The position numbers and the translations under genes were made by a program. A DNA stretch of 64,000 nt from a bacterium (GTDB taxonomy: Bacteria; Pseudomonadota; Alphaproteobacteria; Caulobacterales; Hyphomonadaceae): positions 186,001 to 250,000 of the forward strand of contig WGML01000002.1 in NCBI GenBank assembly GCA_016125045.1, in the 5' to 3' direction. Every line of letters begins with the position of its first letter. Position 1 is the stretch's first letter. The notes under the pieces are model-generated. The model was not told where the DNA came from. It worked only from the letters and a program-made list of their open reading frames with translations, and made no database searches. Positions 10,728 to 18,331 of the stretch are shown piece after piece.

Positions 10728-11165
10728 TCAGCCCGTCCTTGAAATATAGCGCGACCACAATTCGGTCTCGGTCCGGGTCGGCCGCCGCGCCCGGCCGTCG
10801 GCATTGATCGGCACCGCCGTCACGACCGCTCGCACCAGCGTGTCGGGGCCGCGTTCGATCGTCTGTTCGAATCGCATTCTCACGCCGTGAAGTCCGGCAT
10901 ATCGCGACCGCACCAGCAGGGCGTCATGGATCCTCGCGGAGGCGACATAGTCGATCTCGATCCGGATGACCGCGAACAGGCCGGTCTCGACGCCCGCCGC
11001 CTCATTCATCAGCCTGAGATAATCAGACCTGCCGCGCTCCATGTAGCGCAGATAGTTGGCGTGGTAGACGATGCCGGTGAAATCGGTGTCCTCATAATAG
11101 ATGCGCACCGGCAACAGGTGCTCACCGTTCTCGAATCGTCCGGCCGAGGGCAGATCAGCGGTCAT
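10728..11165 (-). CDS. ybgC: Tol-Pal-associated acyl-CoA thioesterase YbgC
   Basis: A 145-residue hotdog-fold thioesterase. The active-site motif YYEDTDFTGIVYHANYLRYME (about residues 24-44) carries the catalytic aspartate of the 4-hydroxybenzoyl-CoA thioesterase-like family. YbgC heads the tol-pal cluster in most Proteobacteria; its link to Tol function is conserved but unexplained. It is transcribed on the minus strand and is divergent from the membrane protein at 11269, with 103 bp between. That gap contains two TTGGCCA motifs (11175-11181 and 11194-11200). Confidence 0.95.
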   Translation of the reverse strand: MTADLPSAGRFENGEHLLPVRIYYEDTDFTGIVYHANYLRYMERGRSDYLRLMNEAAGVETGLFAVIRIEIDYVASARIHDALLVRSRYAGLHGVRMRFEQTIERGPDTLVRAVVTAVPINADGRARRPTRTETELWSRYISRTG

Positions 11166-11268
11166 TTCCGCGTTTTGGCCAATTGTCAGCGGCTTGGCCA
11201 GAGGTCATCGATAGTTCGGGGGGGCGTCGCGGGAGGGACCGGCGAGCCATTGGGAGGAGGGGGGCGAC

Positions 11269-12663
11269 ATGGCGGCGGGCGATCACGGAGCGGCCGCGTC
11301 CGGCGGCCTGTGGCGAGCGATCAGCGCGCCCTTCACGCACCGCGGCCTCGCCGGATTCGCGCTTGCGGGCTTTTTCGCGCTGTCCGTCGCCGCCACGGGA
11401 CTTGGCTTTGCGGATTTGCGCGCCGCCAACACCGAGAGCGAACGGCTTGCGCCAGGCGAGATCGCGCTGATCGCCGCGACCACGCTCTTCGTTGTTTCCG
11501 CGATGGTGGTGGCGCTTCACAACGCCTTCTTTGCCGCGCGTTGGTGGATCCGGCCCATATCCTTCGTCGTCTACCTCTTCTTCGCGGTCTGGTCGGTCGG
11601 GTTCGGCTATGGTTTCTTCTGGAAGGAGTTCGCCGGCCAGGAGTTCACCGAGCGCCAGTTCGAGACGACGATTTCGGGCGTCGCCACGGCGCTGTCCCGC
11701 ACCAGCGACGCGCTTGAAGCCGTCCGCCAATCCGCATCCGGCGCCGCCGACCTTGCCGCAGAGCGCGCCGCCATCGAGGCGCGATCGGGCCGCACCTGCG
11801 CCAACCGGCCATACTCGACCCCCGGCGACGGGCCGCTCACCCGCAGCCGTTTCGCCGTCGCCGAGCGTGTGGCGCTGATCCGCGACGATGTTGAAAGCCG
11901 CTGGATTGCTCCGCTGGCGGTGGATCGGGCTCGGCTTGAGGCGCGTGTCTCCGCCCTGGTGACCGGTCGCACACCCTCGGGCGCGATTGAAACGGACGAG
12001 CGCGTTCTGCTCGAGGAGCTCGCCGGCGCCGCTCTCCTCAGCCGCGCCGAGCGGCGAGAGCTGTTCGCCGCCGTTCATGCCGATGCGGAGGCCTTCGCCG
12101 AGCGCGCAAACTCGATGCGAGCGGCGACCGCCCCCGGCGTCGTCGCCCGACTGCGCGCCGTCGCCGCGGACATTGGCCCGGACCCCGACAATCCCGGCAG
12201 CGCGGATCCGGCGCGGGAAGCCGAGGAGGGCTATTGCTGGGATGTGGTGCTCGGGGAAACCCTCACGTCGGCCGCCGCGCAGATCGACGCCATCATCGAT
12301 CTCACCCCGCCGCCCTTCGAATTCATCGAAGGACCGAAAGCGACCCGCGAAGCATTCTTCGGCCTGCTCCGCTGGCTATCCTCGCCCTTCCAGCCCGCCC
12401 GGGGCCCGGACGGCGGCGCCGATGATCGAGCACCCACCGCCGTTCAGCCGGCGTTTGGCGAGCGTGAATTCCTCGCCCTGTTCGCCAGCATCGCGATCGA
12501 CCTTGGAATCCTGTTCCTCACCGTGGTTCGCGATGTGCGGGATCCTGCTGCTCCGTCCCGCCATGGTCCGCTACCTGCGCCGACGCCGCCGAAGCTTGAG
12601 TCAATCCTTCCGGCCCGGGTCAACCGTCAGCGCAAGCGGCGCAGCGTGGGCGAGCGCCTCTAG
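11269..12663 (+). CDS. Inner membrane protein with large extracytoplasmic domain, unknown function
   Basis: A 464-residue protein that I do not recognise. Three hydrophobic segments lie near the N-terminus (about residues 28-50, 63-88 and 92-115). Then comes a roughly 300-residue soluble region rich in Ala and Arg helices, including TISGVATALSRTSDALEAVR and a DTL/EEGYCWDVVLG segment. A last hydrophobic helix (EFLALFASIAIDLGILFLTVV) precedes a basic, proline-rich tail. The ATG has GGAGGGGGG just upstream. The 3' end overlaps the convergent MORN gene by 63 bp. Its position beside the pspF/psp region suggests, but does not show, an envelope role. The tail frame is less family-like than the rest, so the C-terminus may be altered. 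Confidence 0.7.
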   Translation: MAAGDHGAAASGGLWRAISAPFTHRGLAGFALAGFFALSVAATGLGFADLRAANTESERLAPGEIALIAATTLFVVSAMVVALHNAFFAARWWIRPISFVVYLFFAVWSVGFGYGFFWKEFAGQEFTERQFETTISGVATALSRTSDALEAVRQSASGAADLAAERAAIEARSGRTCANRPYSTPGDGPLTRSRFAVAERVALIRDDVESRWIAPLAVDRARLEARVSALVTGRTPSGAIETDERVLLEELAGAALLSRAERRELFAAVHADAEAFAERANSMRAATAPGVVARLRAVAADIGPDPDNPGSADPAREAEEGYCWDVVLGETLTSAAAQIDAIIDLTPPPFEFIEGPKATREAFFGLLRWLSSPFQPARGPDGGADDRAPTAVQPAFGEREFLALFASIAIDLGILFLTVVRDVRDPAAPSRHGPLPAPTPPKLESILPARVNRQRKRRSVGERL

Positions 12664-13875
12664 CCCGGCGTCACCGCCGTCTGCGTCCCAGAGATGAGCG
12701 TCCCCGGTCGCAATCGGCCCTTTGGCCCCGCCGGGCTTCACCCGCCCCTCGAAACGGCGGCCGTCCCGGTGGATCAGCACGCCGAGCCCGCACGCCTCGT
12801 CATCTCGCCATTCGCCGCGCCAGATATGTCCCTGCGGGCTGACGCCGACGCCGAGCCCGTCTCGGCGACCACTCCTGAATTCACCCGCATATCGCGGCGC
12901 GACGCCGTCTTTCGCCGGAAAGCGAATGACCCCGTCGCCCTCGGGCGCGCCGTTTTCCGTCGATCCGAAATAGGTCGCTCCGGTGTCGGTCCAATGAAGC
13001 GTCTCGCCCGCTTTGGGCCCCAGCGCGACCGCCCGCGCCGCGGCTGCATCCGCCGCCAACGCCTGCCGCCGCGCGGACTCAACGGCGCTCCGCTTGTCGC
13101 TCGGCACACGAGACAGGCAATACTGGCTCTCCTCGAGCGCCGTCTCCAGCTGCCGGATCCGCTCGATCCGGGACTGACTTTCAGCCTCCAGCCGGGATGC
13201 ACGCTCCGTCGCGGACCGTTCCGCCGCGCGCGCCGCCTCGGAGGCTTCCTTTGCGAGCGCGGCGGCTTCTCGCGAGGACTCAACGTTCACGCGCTCGATT
13301 TCGATCTGCCTCAGCGCCTCCTGCAGCGCCTGTTCGAGAGCGTCCTGCCTGCCCTCGGCGGCCTCTCTTCGTCCGCGTTCCAGCAGCACGGCGTGTTCCA
13401 GACGCCCGGACAGATCACGTCCCAGCGCGTCCGCGGCGAGCGGGTCATCCGGGTGACGCTTCGCCCAGGCTTCAAGGTCGTCGGCTCCGGCGCCATGGTC
13501 GAGCCGCGCGAAGCTCACCAGCCCGGGTCGGACGAGCCGCTCCGCCAACCGCCCCACCAGAGCCTCCCACTGGCGGGATGGACCGTCGATGTCCTCGACC
13601 GTCAGCGCAAGCGCCGTGCGGTCGGGCTCAAACGCGCCGGGGCCGCAGTGAACGATCAAAGGCTCATCGCTGCGTTGTCCGCGATAGGAGCCGCTCTCGC
13701 CGCCGACGAGCACCAGCCGCACCGGGCCTGACCCGTCGTCGAAAAGCCCGGCGTCCGTGTCGTCCTCGGCGTCGCGATACTCGATCAGCAACCGGTCGAA
13801 TGCGAGATGCATGCGCTTCAGGAACGCCCCGTCGAGCGTCGGGTCAGACTGGATCAATACGATGGCGGACGCCAT
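12601..13875 (-). CDS. MORN-repeat, coiled-coil protein
   Basis: The start is taken at the ATG at 13875, preceded by GAGGGAGA eight bases upstream, giving 424 residues. An N-terminal domain of unknown fold (residues 1 to about 170, MASAIVLIQSDPTLDGAFL...) leads into a long Ala/Glu/Arg coiled coil (about 175-290). The C-terminus has three to four MORN-like units (YFGSTENGAPEGDGVI, YAGEFRSGRRDGLGV, WRGEWRDDEACGLGV, FEGRVKPGG). MORN repeats are short beta-hairpins used in protein or lipid contact. It is the third gene behind pspF on the same strand, 31 bp after wecG, so co-transcription with the psp regulator is likely. Function is unknown. Confidence 0.75.
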   Translation of the reverse strand: MASAIVLIQSDPTLDGAFLKRMHLAFDRLLIEYRDAEDDTDAGLFDDGSGPVRLVLVGGESGSYRGQRSDEPLIVHCGPGAFEPDRTALALTVEDIDGPSRQWEALVGRLAERLVRPGLVSFARLDHGAGADDLEAWAKRHPDDPLAADALGRDLSGRLEHAVLLERGRREAAEGRQDALEQALQEALRQIEIERVNVESSREAAALAKEASEAARAAERSATERASRLEAESQSRIERIRQLETALEESQYCLSRVPSDKRSAVESARRQALAADAAAARAVALGPKAGETLHWTDTGATYFGSTENGAPEGDGVIRFPAKDGVAPRYAGEFRSGRRDGLGVGVSPQGHIWRGEWRDDEACGLGVLIHRDGRRFEGRVKPGGAKGPIATGDAHLWDADGGDAGLEALAHAAPLALTVDPGRKD

Positions 13876-13906
13876 GCCCCGATCTCCCTCACGCCCAAAC
13901 TCTCCC

Positions 13907-14671
13907 TCATGGTCCGCCGCGAACATCGTGGCTCGCACGTGATCTGCGCCAGTCGAGCCACAGCCGGAACACTTTCGGCCCTTCGACGAGGTAGCGTCGC
14001 CAAAGCCGCTTCGGATCCTGCGCCAGTCTGTGAAGCCATTCCAGCCGGGCGGTCCGCATCCATGCGGGCGCGCGTTTCTGCTCGCCGGAGAGAAACTGGA
14101 GCGCCGCGCCGCAGCACAGCCCCACACCCACGCCCGCGCCGCTCGCCTGAATCTCCGCCGCAATCATTTCCTGCTGCGGCGAACCAACCGCGAGAAACAC
14201 ATAGCGGCAGGGCGTCTCGATCACGAAGCGCACGGCGCGCGCGCGGGCGTCCGGATCATCCCTCAGTCCCGGCGCCGCGTCATGCCAGCGAATGTCGGCG
14301 AGCGCATACCGCGCCCGCAGGCCACGAACCGTTTCCGCCGTTCCTCCGACCAGCGCGATCGGCTCCAGCGGATCGATGCGGGTCCGGATCAGCCTTTCCA
14401 CGACGTCTGATCCCGCCGCCACCGGCAGCGCAACGCCGTCGATGCGCGCCAGAAGCTGAAGCACCCGGCTGTCGCATGTGACGATCCACGCGTCGCGATA
14501 GAGGCGCAGGAGGTGCGGCTCGCGCGCCAGCCGGACGCAATGGTCGACATTCGGCGTCGCCACATAGGTGAACGGGGCCCGGTCCTTCGCGCGCGTCGCC
14601 ACGGCGTCGACGACCTCATCGAGGTCCAGCGCCGAAAAGTTGAGGCTCAGAAAGGTCCAGCCTGCCGTCAT
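13907..14671 (-). CDS. WecG/TagA/CpsF family glycosyltransferase
   Basis: A GT26-type glycosyltransferase of about 254 residues. Diagnostic stretches are the early YVATPNVDHCVRLAREP, the SRVLQLLARIDG segment, VALVGG-like PIALVGGTAETV, and VFLAVGSPQQEMIAAEI followed by GAALQFLSGEQKRAP and LEWLHRLAQDPKRLWRRYL. The family transfers ManNAc or a related sugar onto lipid-linked GlcNAc in enterobacterial common antigen, teichoic acid or exopolysaccharide assembly. The acceptor here is unknown. I take the ATG at 14671; a TTG at 14689 is possible. It lies 43 bp after pspF, which is an unusual neighbour for a sugar transferase. Confidence 0.88.
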   Translation of the reverse strand: MTAGWTFLSLNFSALDLDEVVDAVATRAKDRAPFTYVATPNVDHCVRLAREPHLLRLYRDAWIVTCDSRVLQLLARIDGVALPVAAGSDVVERLIRTRIDPLEPIALVGGTAETVRGLRARYALADIRWHDAAPGLRDDPDARARAVRFVIETPCRYVFLAVGSPQQEMIAAEIQASGAGVGVGLCCGAALQFLSGEQKRAPAWMRTARLEWLHRLAQDPKRLWRRYLVEGPKVFRLWLDWRRSRASHDVRGGP

Positions 14672-14714
14672 CAGTCGGGGAGTTCCCAAAGCGGGTTCGT
14701 GGTCGGTTCGGTGG

Positions 14715-15869
14715 CTACCGGTTGACGGGCGCCTTGTCCATTTCTCCCGCGCGCGCCTTGCCGCGACGGCGTCCGGCGTCCGCGCCGATGGCGTACTTTC
14801 GCAGCAGTCCGCGCATCTGATGATAGCTGAGACCCAGAAGCTCGGCGGCTTCGCCCTGGTGGCCGCCGGACTGCGCGAGAGCGGCTTCGATCAGGCGCGT
14901 CTCAAGCGCGGCCACGGCGTCGGTCAGGCGCGTCGGTAAGATGGGGGCTCCCGCCGATGCGTCCATCTCAACGTCCGCTTCGCTCGGCCGCTGGGGCTTT
15001 GCTCCGGGCGTCTCCGGTTTGCTCTCGCCTTCGCTGCTCCCTTGTGCGCCGTTCAGCTCGCCTGAAGGACGGAAGGGAGACTCGAACGGGTCGAGTTCCC
15101 GCATGTCGATCTCAACCGGCCCCTGAGGGGCCCCGTTCGCCTGCGCCGCCAGCGTGCGGAAGGTCATGCGCTCAGCCGTGTTCTTCAGTTCGCGGACATT
15201 GCCGGGCCAGTCATGCGCCCGCAGCACATCGAGCGCGGCGCGGCTGAAACCGGGAAAGCTCGCCTCCAGTTCACGGGCGATGCGCCGTCCAAAATGCTCG
15301 GCCAGCAGCTCGATGTCGTCCGGCCGCACCCGCAAGGGCGCGAGCGTGATCACATCGAACGCCAGCCGGTCGAGCAGGTCCGCCCGGAACCGGCCCTGGC
15401 GCACCCGTGTCGGCAGGTCGACATTGGTCGCGGCCACCACGCGCACGTCGCACTGGTGCACCTCCTCGCCGCCGAGCCGCTGGAACTCGCCATACTCCAC
15501 CACCCGCAGGAGTTTTTCCTGCACCCGTTGCGAGGCGGTCGCGACCTCGTCGAGGAACAGCGTGCCGCGGTTCGCCTGTTCGAAGCGCCCGATCCTGCGC
15601 TTTGTTGCTCCGGTGAACGATCCTTGCTCATGCCCGAACAGTTCGCTGTCGAGCAATTCCTCCGAAAGCGCCGCGCAATTGACTTTCACGAACGGGTGTT
15701 CCCATCGCGGCGACAGGAAGTGCAGCCTTTCCGCGACCAGTTCCTTTCCGGTGCCGCGCTCGCCGATGATCAGGATGGAGCGCTCGACCTGTGCGGCGAG
15801 GGACAGCCGCTCCATGGTTTCGAGCCATGTACGGGATTGTCCAATCAGTTCGGGAGCATCCGCAGCCAT
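14715..15869 (-). CDS. pspF: Phage shock protein operon activator PspF (sigma-54 dependent)
   Basis: A 384-residue bacterial enhancer-binding protein. It lacks an N-terminal receiver domain and starts directly with LIGQSRTWLETMERL, as PspF does. The AAA+ domain has Walker A GERGTGKE, the sigma-54-contacting GAFTGA equivalent as GSFTGAT, and Walker B GTLFLDEV. The C-terminus holds a Fis-type helix-turn-helix (EAAELLGLSYHQMRGLLRKYAI). PspF activates psp transcription with sigma-54 polymerase and is held inactive by PspA. It is divergent from the psp operon, as expected. The linker before the HTH (about residues 245-310) is longer than in E. coli PspF. Confidence 0.96.
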   Translation of the reverse strand: MAADAPELIGQSRTWLETMERLSLAAQVERSILIIGERGTGKELVAERLHFLSPRWEHPFVKVNCAALSEELLDSELFGHEQGSFTGATKRRIGRFEQANRGTLFLDEVATASQRVQEKLLRVVEYGEFQRLGGEEVHQCDVRVVAATNVDLPTRVRQGRFRADLLDRLAFDVITLAPLRVRPDDIELLAEHFGRRIARELEASFPGFSRAALDVLRAHDWPGNVRELKNTAERMTFRTLAAQANGAPQGPVEIDMRELDPFESPFRPSGELNGAQGSSEGESKPETPGAKPQRPSEADVEMDASAGAPILPTRLTDAVAALETRLIEAALAQSGGHQGEAAELLGLSYHQMRGLLRKYAIGADAGRRRGKARAGEMDKAPVNR

Positions 15870-15998
15870 GAGCGAAAGATACCGAATTTAGTCAAATAGA
15901 CCAATGAATTTCGTCCATTTCGCCAAATTCGATGGCTTGCCTGATTTTGTTAGGAAAAATAGCAATGAAAAACAATGCTCTAAATGACTAACAAATCC
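15870..15998. promoter_or_regulatory. pspF/psp intergenic enhancer region
   Basis: This 129-bp stretch is clearly A+T-richer than its surroundings and separates pspF from the sigma-54 promoter. It has TTAGTCA at 15888-15894 and the same heptamer inverted at 15985-15991. By analogy with enterobacteria it should hold the PspF upstream activating sites and perhaps a DNA-bending site. Which bases bind PspF cannot be assigned from sequence alone. Confidence 0.45.
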
Positions 15999-16014
15999 TG
16001 GCACGCCGCTTGCT
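15999..16014 (+). promoter_or_regulatory. Sigma-54 (-24/-12) promoter of the psp operon
   Basis: TGGCACG (15999-16005), four bases, then TTGCT (16010-16014) match the RpoN consensus with the invariant GG and GC ten bases apart. It lies about 47 bp before the first psp reading frame at 16061 and faces away from pspF. The expected start is near 16025. Confidence 0.92.
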
Positions 16015-16060
16015 TGGTATGTGTCATGCCGGGACAAGGCCGGCGCGTCAGGAGATAACA

Positions 16061-16198
16061 ATGCGGTATTTTGACGAACACGACCGGGAGCGGGCCAGGG
16101 CCGGAGCAAGCGGCTTCCTCGCCTGGATCAGGAGCCGCCCGCTGGAAAGCTGGGGGTTCTTCATCGCCGGGGTGATCATCGCCCGCATCCTCTTCTGA
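16061..16198 (+). CDS. Small psp-operon membrane protein (45 residues)
   Basis: The ATG at 16061 follows AGGAG by six bases and is the first gene after the sigma-54 promoter. The product begins MRYFDEHDRERARAGASG, with a charged soluble half, and ends in one hydrophobic helix (WGFFIAGVIIARILF) that reaches the C-terminus. This would be a tail-anchored topology. It is too short for family assignment; PspD or PspG-like roles are possible only by position. It precedes pspA by 49 bp. Confidence 0.75.
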   Translation: MRYFDEHDRERARAGASGFLAWIRSRPLESWGFFIAGVIIARILF

Positions 16199-16247
16199 CG
16201 ACGCCGCAGCGAAGGCTGACGACAACAGAAACGAGAAAGGATCTGAT

Positions 16248-16970
16248 ATGGGCGTTTTCTCCCGCCTCTCCGACATCATCAACTCAAACATCAACGCGAT
16301 GCTCGACAAGGCCGAGGATCCCGAAAAGATCGCGCGCCTGATCATCCAGGAAATGGAAGACACGCTCGTCGAGGTGCGCACCGCCGCCGCCCGGTCCATG
16401 GCCGACAAGAAGGAGCTTGAGCGTGACATCGTCGCGCTCGACGCAAGCCGCGCGGACTGGACCACGAAAGCAGAACTCGCCGTTGAAAAGGGCCGCGAAG
16501 ACCTCGCCCGCGGCGCACTCGCCGCAAAGCAGCGCGCCGAACGCGAGATCGAAACCCGTCGCCGGGCGCTCGCCGCCATCGAAGACGTCTCGGTGAAGCG
16601 CCAGGACGACCTCGAAAAGCTGCAGGCCAAGCTCGACGAAGCCAAGTCCAAGCACCGGGCGCTGGTTGTTCGCCGCGAAGCCGCGGAACAGCGGATCGCC
16701 ATGCGCTCCCGCATGGAAGTCAACAAGGTCGATGAAGCGATCCGTCGCTACGCTCAGGTCGAACGCAAGGTCGACGAGATGGAGGCTTACGCCGATCTCA
16801 TCAAGGTCGCCGATCGCTCCCTCGAAGACCAGTTCCGCGAACTGGCGGACGAGGAGTCGGTTGAAAACGAACTCGCCGAGCTCAAGCGCCGTCGCCAGGG
16901 TGGACCGTCCAGCGCCACTCCTTCGCAGTCGAGCCCGCGCAAGCGCACGGGTGAAGGCGAGAGCGCCTGA
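16248..16970 (+). CDS. pspA: Phage shock protein PspA
   Basis: A 240-residue PspA/Vipp1 (ESCRT-III-like) protein. It begins MGVFSRLSDIINSNINAMLDKAEDPEKIARLII, the conserved amphipathic helix and hairpin start, then continuous helices rich in Ala/Glu/Lys/Arg to about residue 215 and a short disordered tail. PspA binds and inhibits PspF under normal conditions. Under membrane stress it forms lipid-binding assemblies that limit proton leak. It has AAAGGATC upstream of the ATG. Its stop overlaps the pspB start by one base (TGATG), so the two are translationally coupled. Confidence 0.97.
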   Translation: MGVFSRLSDIINSNINAMLDKAEDPEKIARLIIQEMEDTLVEVRTAAARSMADKKELERDIVALDASRADWTTKAELAVEKGREDLARGALAAKQRAEREIETRRRALAAIEDVSVKRQDDLEKLQAKLDEAKSKHRALVVRREAAEQRIAMRSRMEVNKVDEAIRRYAQVERKVDEMEAYADLIKVADRSLEDQFRELADEESVENELAELKRRRQGGPSSATPSQSSPRKRTGEGESA

Positions 16971-17242
16971 TGGAAAACCCAGAATATCTCATCGGAGGTG
17001 TGGTGGGCCTCGTTTCGGTCCTCTCGATCTTCGTCTTTCTGCCCTGGATCATCCTCAACTTCATTTCGAAGATGAGATCCAACAAGGGCCTCTCGGAGGG
17101 CGATGAACGGATGCTTGAGGACCTCTGGCGCTCCGCACGCACCATGGAGCGCCGGATCGAAACGCTCGAACGCCTCATCGAACCGGAACAATCCTCGATG
17201 CGCGGCCGGGCCGCGGATCGCGAAAGAGGGGAGATCAACTGA
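16970..17242 (+). CDS. pspB: Phage shock protein PspB
   Basis: A 90-residue inner membrane protein: one N-terminal transmembrane helix (about residues 8-32), then a cytoplasmic helix with SEGDERMLEDLWRSARTMERRIETLERLIE, the PspB signature. PspB and PspC sense envelope stress and pull PspA off PspF. It is coupled to pspA and pspC through one-base TGATG overlaps at both ends. The tail after residue 72 is longer than in E. coli PspB (74 residues). Confidence 0.94.
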   Translation: MENPEYLIGGVVGLVSVLSIFVFLPWIILNFISKMRSNKGLSEGDERMLEDLWRSARTMERRIETLERLIEPEQSSMRGRAADRERGEIN

Positions 17243-17646
17243 TGGACCGCTATTCCACTTCACCCAACCCGAAACGCTTCTATCGCTCCCGCGACAAGGT
17301 CATCGGCGGCGTCTGCGCCGGTCTCGCGGACCGGATGGGATGGGACAGGACGCTCACCCGGGTCGCCGCGGCCGTCCTCTTCTTCAGCGGCGTGTTCTCC
17401 GGCGCGCTCTTCCTCGCCTATCTCGTCCTGTGGGTCATCACGCCTATGCAGCCCTATCGCCCGGCCAATCTCACCCCGGACGAAGAGCAGTTCTGGCGCG
17501 ATGTCTCGGATCGTCCGAGCGCCACGGTCGGCAACGTCAAATACCGCTTCCGCGACCTCGACGATCGCCTGGCCTCGCTCGAAAAGACGGTCACCAGCGA
17601 TGAGTGGCGCCTCCGCCGCCAGTTCCGGGACCTCGAAGGCAGCTGA
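17242..17646 (+). CDS. pspC: Phage shock protein PspC
   Basis: A 134-residue PspC-domain protein. The N-terminal half has the classic RFYRSRDKVIGGVCAGLADRMGWD, then hydrophobic LTRVAAAVLFFSGVFSGALFLAYLVLWVI containing the membrane segment, and then MQPYRP. The C-terminal half is a cytoplasmic helical tail (KYRFRDLDDRLASLEKTVTSDEWRLRRQFRDLE). PspC works with PspB as the stress sensor. It is the last of the canonical psp genes. No terminator follows, and the next small gene starts 69 bp on. Confidence 0.96.
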   Translation: MDRYSTSPNPKRFYRSRDKVIGGVCAGLADRMGWDRTLTRVAAAVLFFSGVFSGALFLAYLVLWVITPMQPYRPANLTPDEEQFWRDVSDRPSATVGNVKYRFRDLDDRLASLEKTVTSDEWRLRRQFRDLEGS

Positions 17647-17714
17647 TCGTCAGCTGCCTCGGATCAACCACACCCTCGCCCAAGACTCTGGTCTCAGGAA
17701 TGGAAGGGGACGAC

Positions 17715-17933
17715 ATGGGGATGCAGATGAAAATGTTGCTGGCGACCGGCCTACTCGCGGCCCTGTTGATCGGATCGGCCACCGCTGCGGCGTTCGGGCC
17801 GGTGGAACTCGGCGCCGGCGATCTCAAGATCAGCCTCAGCCGGATGGAGGCGGGCTTCGCCCTCGACATCGAGGAGCGCACTTGCCCCCCAAGATGCGGT
17901 ATACAGGTGAACTGGCGCCCGCTGTCACGCTAA
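17715..17933 (+). CDS. Small exported protein in the psp operon (72 residues)
   Basis: The ATG at 17715 has AAGGGG about six bases upstream. The product has a signal-peptide-like N-terminus (MGMQMKMLLATGLLAALLIG, then SATAAA). A roughly 45-residue mature part follows, GDLKISLSRMEAGFALDIEE, with a late Cys pair in TCPPRCGIQ. I do not recognise a family. An in-frame ATG at 17700 is a possible alternative start. Its place between pspC and the PspB-like genes without a terminator suggests joint expression. Confidence 0.6.
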   Translation: MGMQMKMLLATGLLAALLIGSATAAAFGPVELGAGDLKISLSRMEAGFALDIEERTCPPRCGIQVNWRPLSR

Positions 17934-17983
17934 TGTCAGACGCGCCAGGTCGACCCTTCAGACCAAGGAGTTGAACAACCGAC

Positions 17984-18250
17984 ATGCTGATCAACAATCC
18001 CTTCGCAATGGTGGTCGCCATCATCGCCATCGTCATGCTCGCGAAGGTTGCGCGGACTTTCATGACCACGCGGGCGCGGCGTGATGCTGCGGACCGGGCC
18101 GAAGATTCCGCGCTCCGGTCGCAGGCGCAGGTTGACGCCCTTGCAAGGCGGGTCGAAGTGCTCGAACGCCTCGTCACGGACAAGGATCGCGGCCTCGCCG
18201 ACGAGATCGAACGGCTCCGCCGCCGCGACCCGCCGGACGCCCGCATCTGA
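17984..18250 (+). CDS. PspB-like small membrane protein, copy 2
   Basis: An 88-residue protein preceded by AAGGAG at 17967-17972. One N-terminal membrane helix (NPFAMVVAIIAIVMLAKVA) is followed by a basic turn and a helix ending RRVEVLERLVTDKDRGLADE then IERL. This matches the PspB C-terminal pattern RIETLERLI and recurs in the next two genes. Layout and length equal PspB, so I infer a PspB paralogue or functional analogue. The usual name for such genes is phage shock protein B-like or hypothetical protein. Confidence 0.65.
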   Translation: MLINNPFAMVVAIIAIVMLAKVARTFMTTRARRDAADRAEDSALRSQAQVDALARRVEVLERLVTDKDRGLADEIERLRRRDPPDARI

Positions 18251-18331
18251 TCGACCCCGCCAATCGTGCCGCGGCTCTCCACCCAAACACGCCGCACCCG
18301 CCAGACAGCCAGAGTGAGAAAGGCCCCCACC

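Noticed and set aside
10866-10876. A GTTCGAATC string resembling a tRNA T-loop
   Set aside because: It lies inside ybgC and no acceptor, D or anticodon stem can be built around it.
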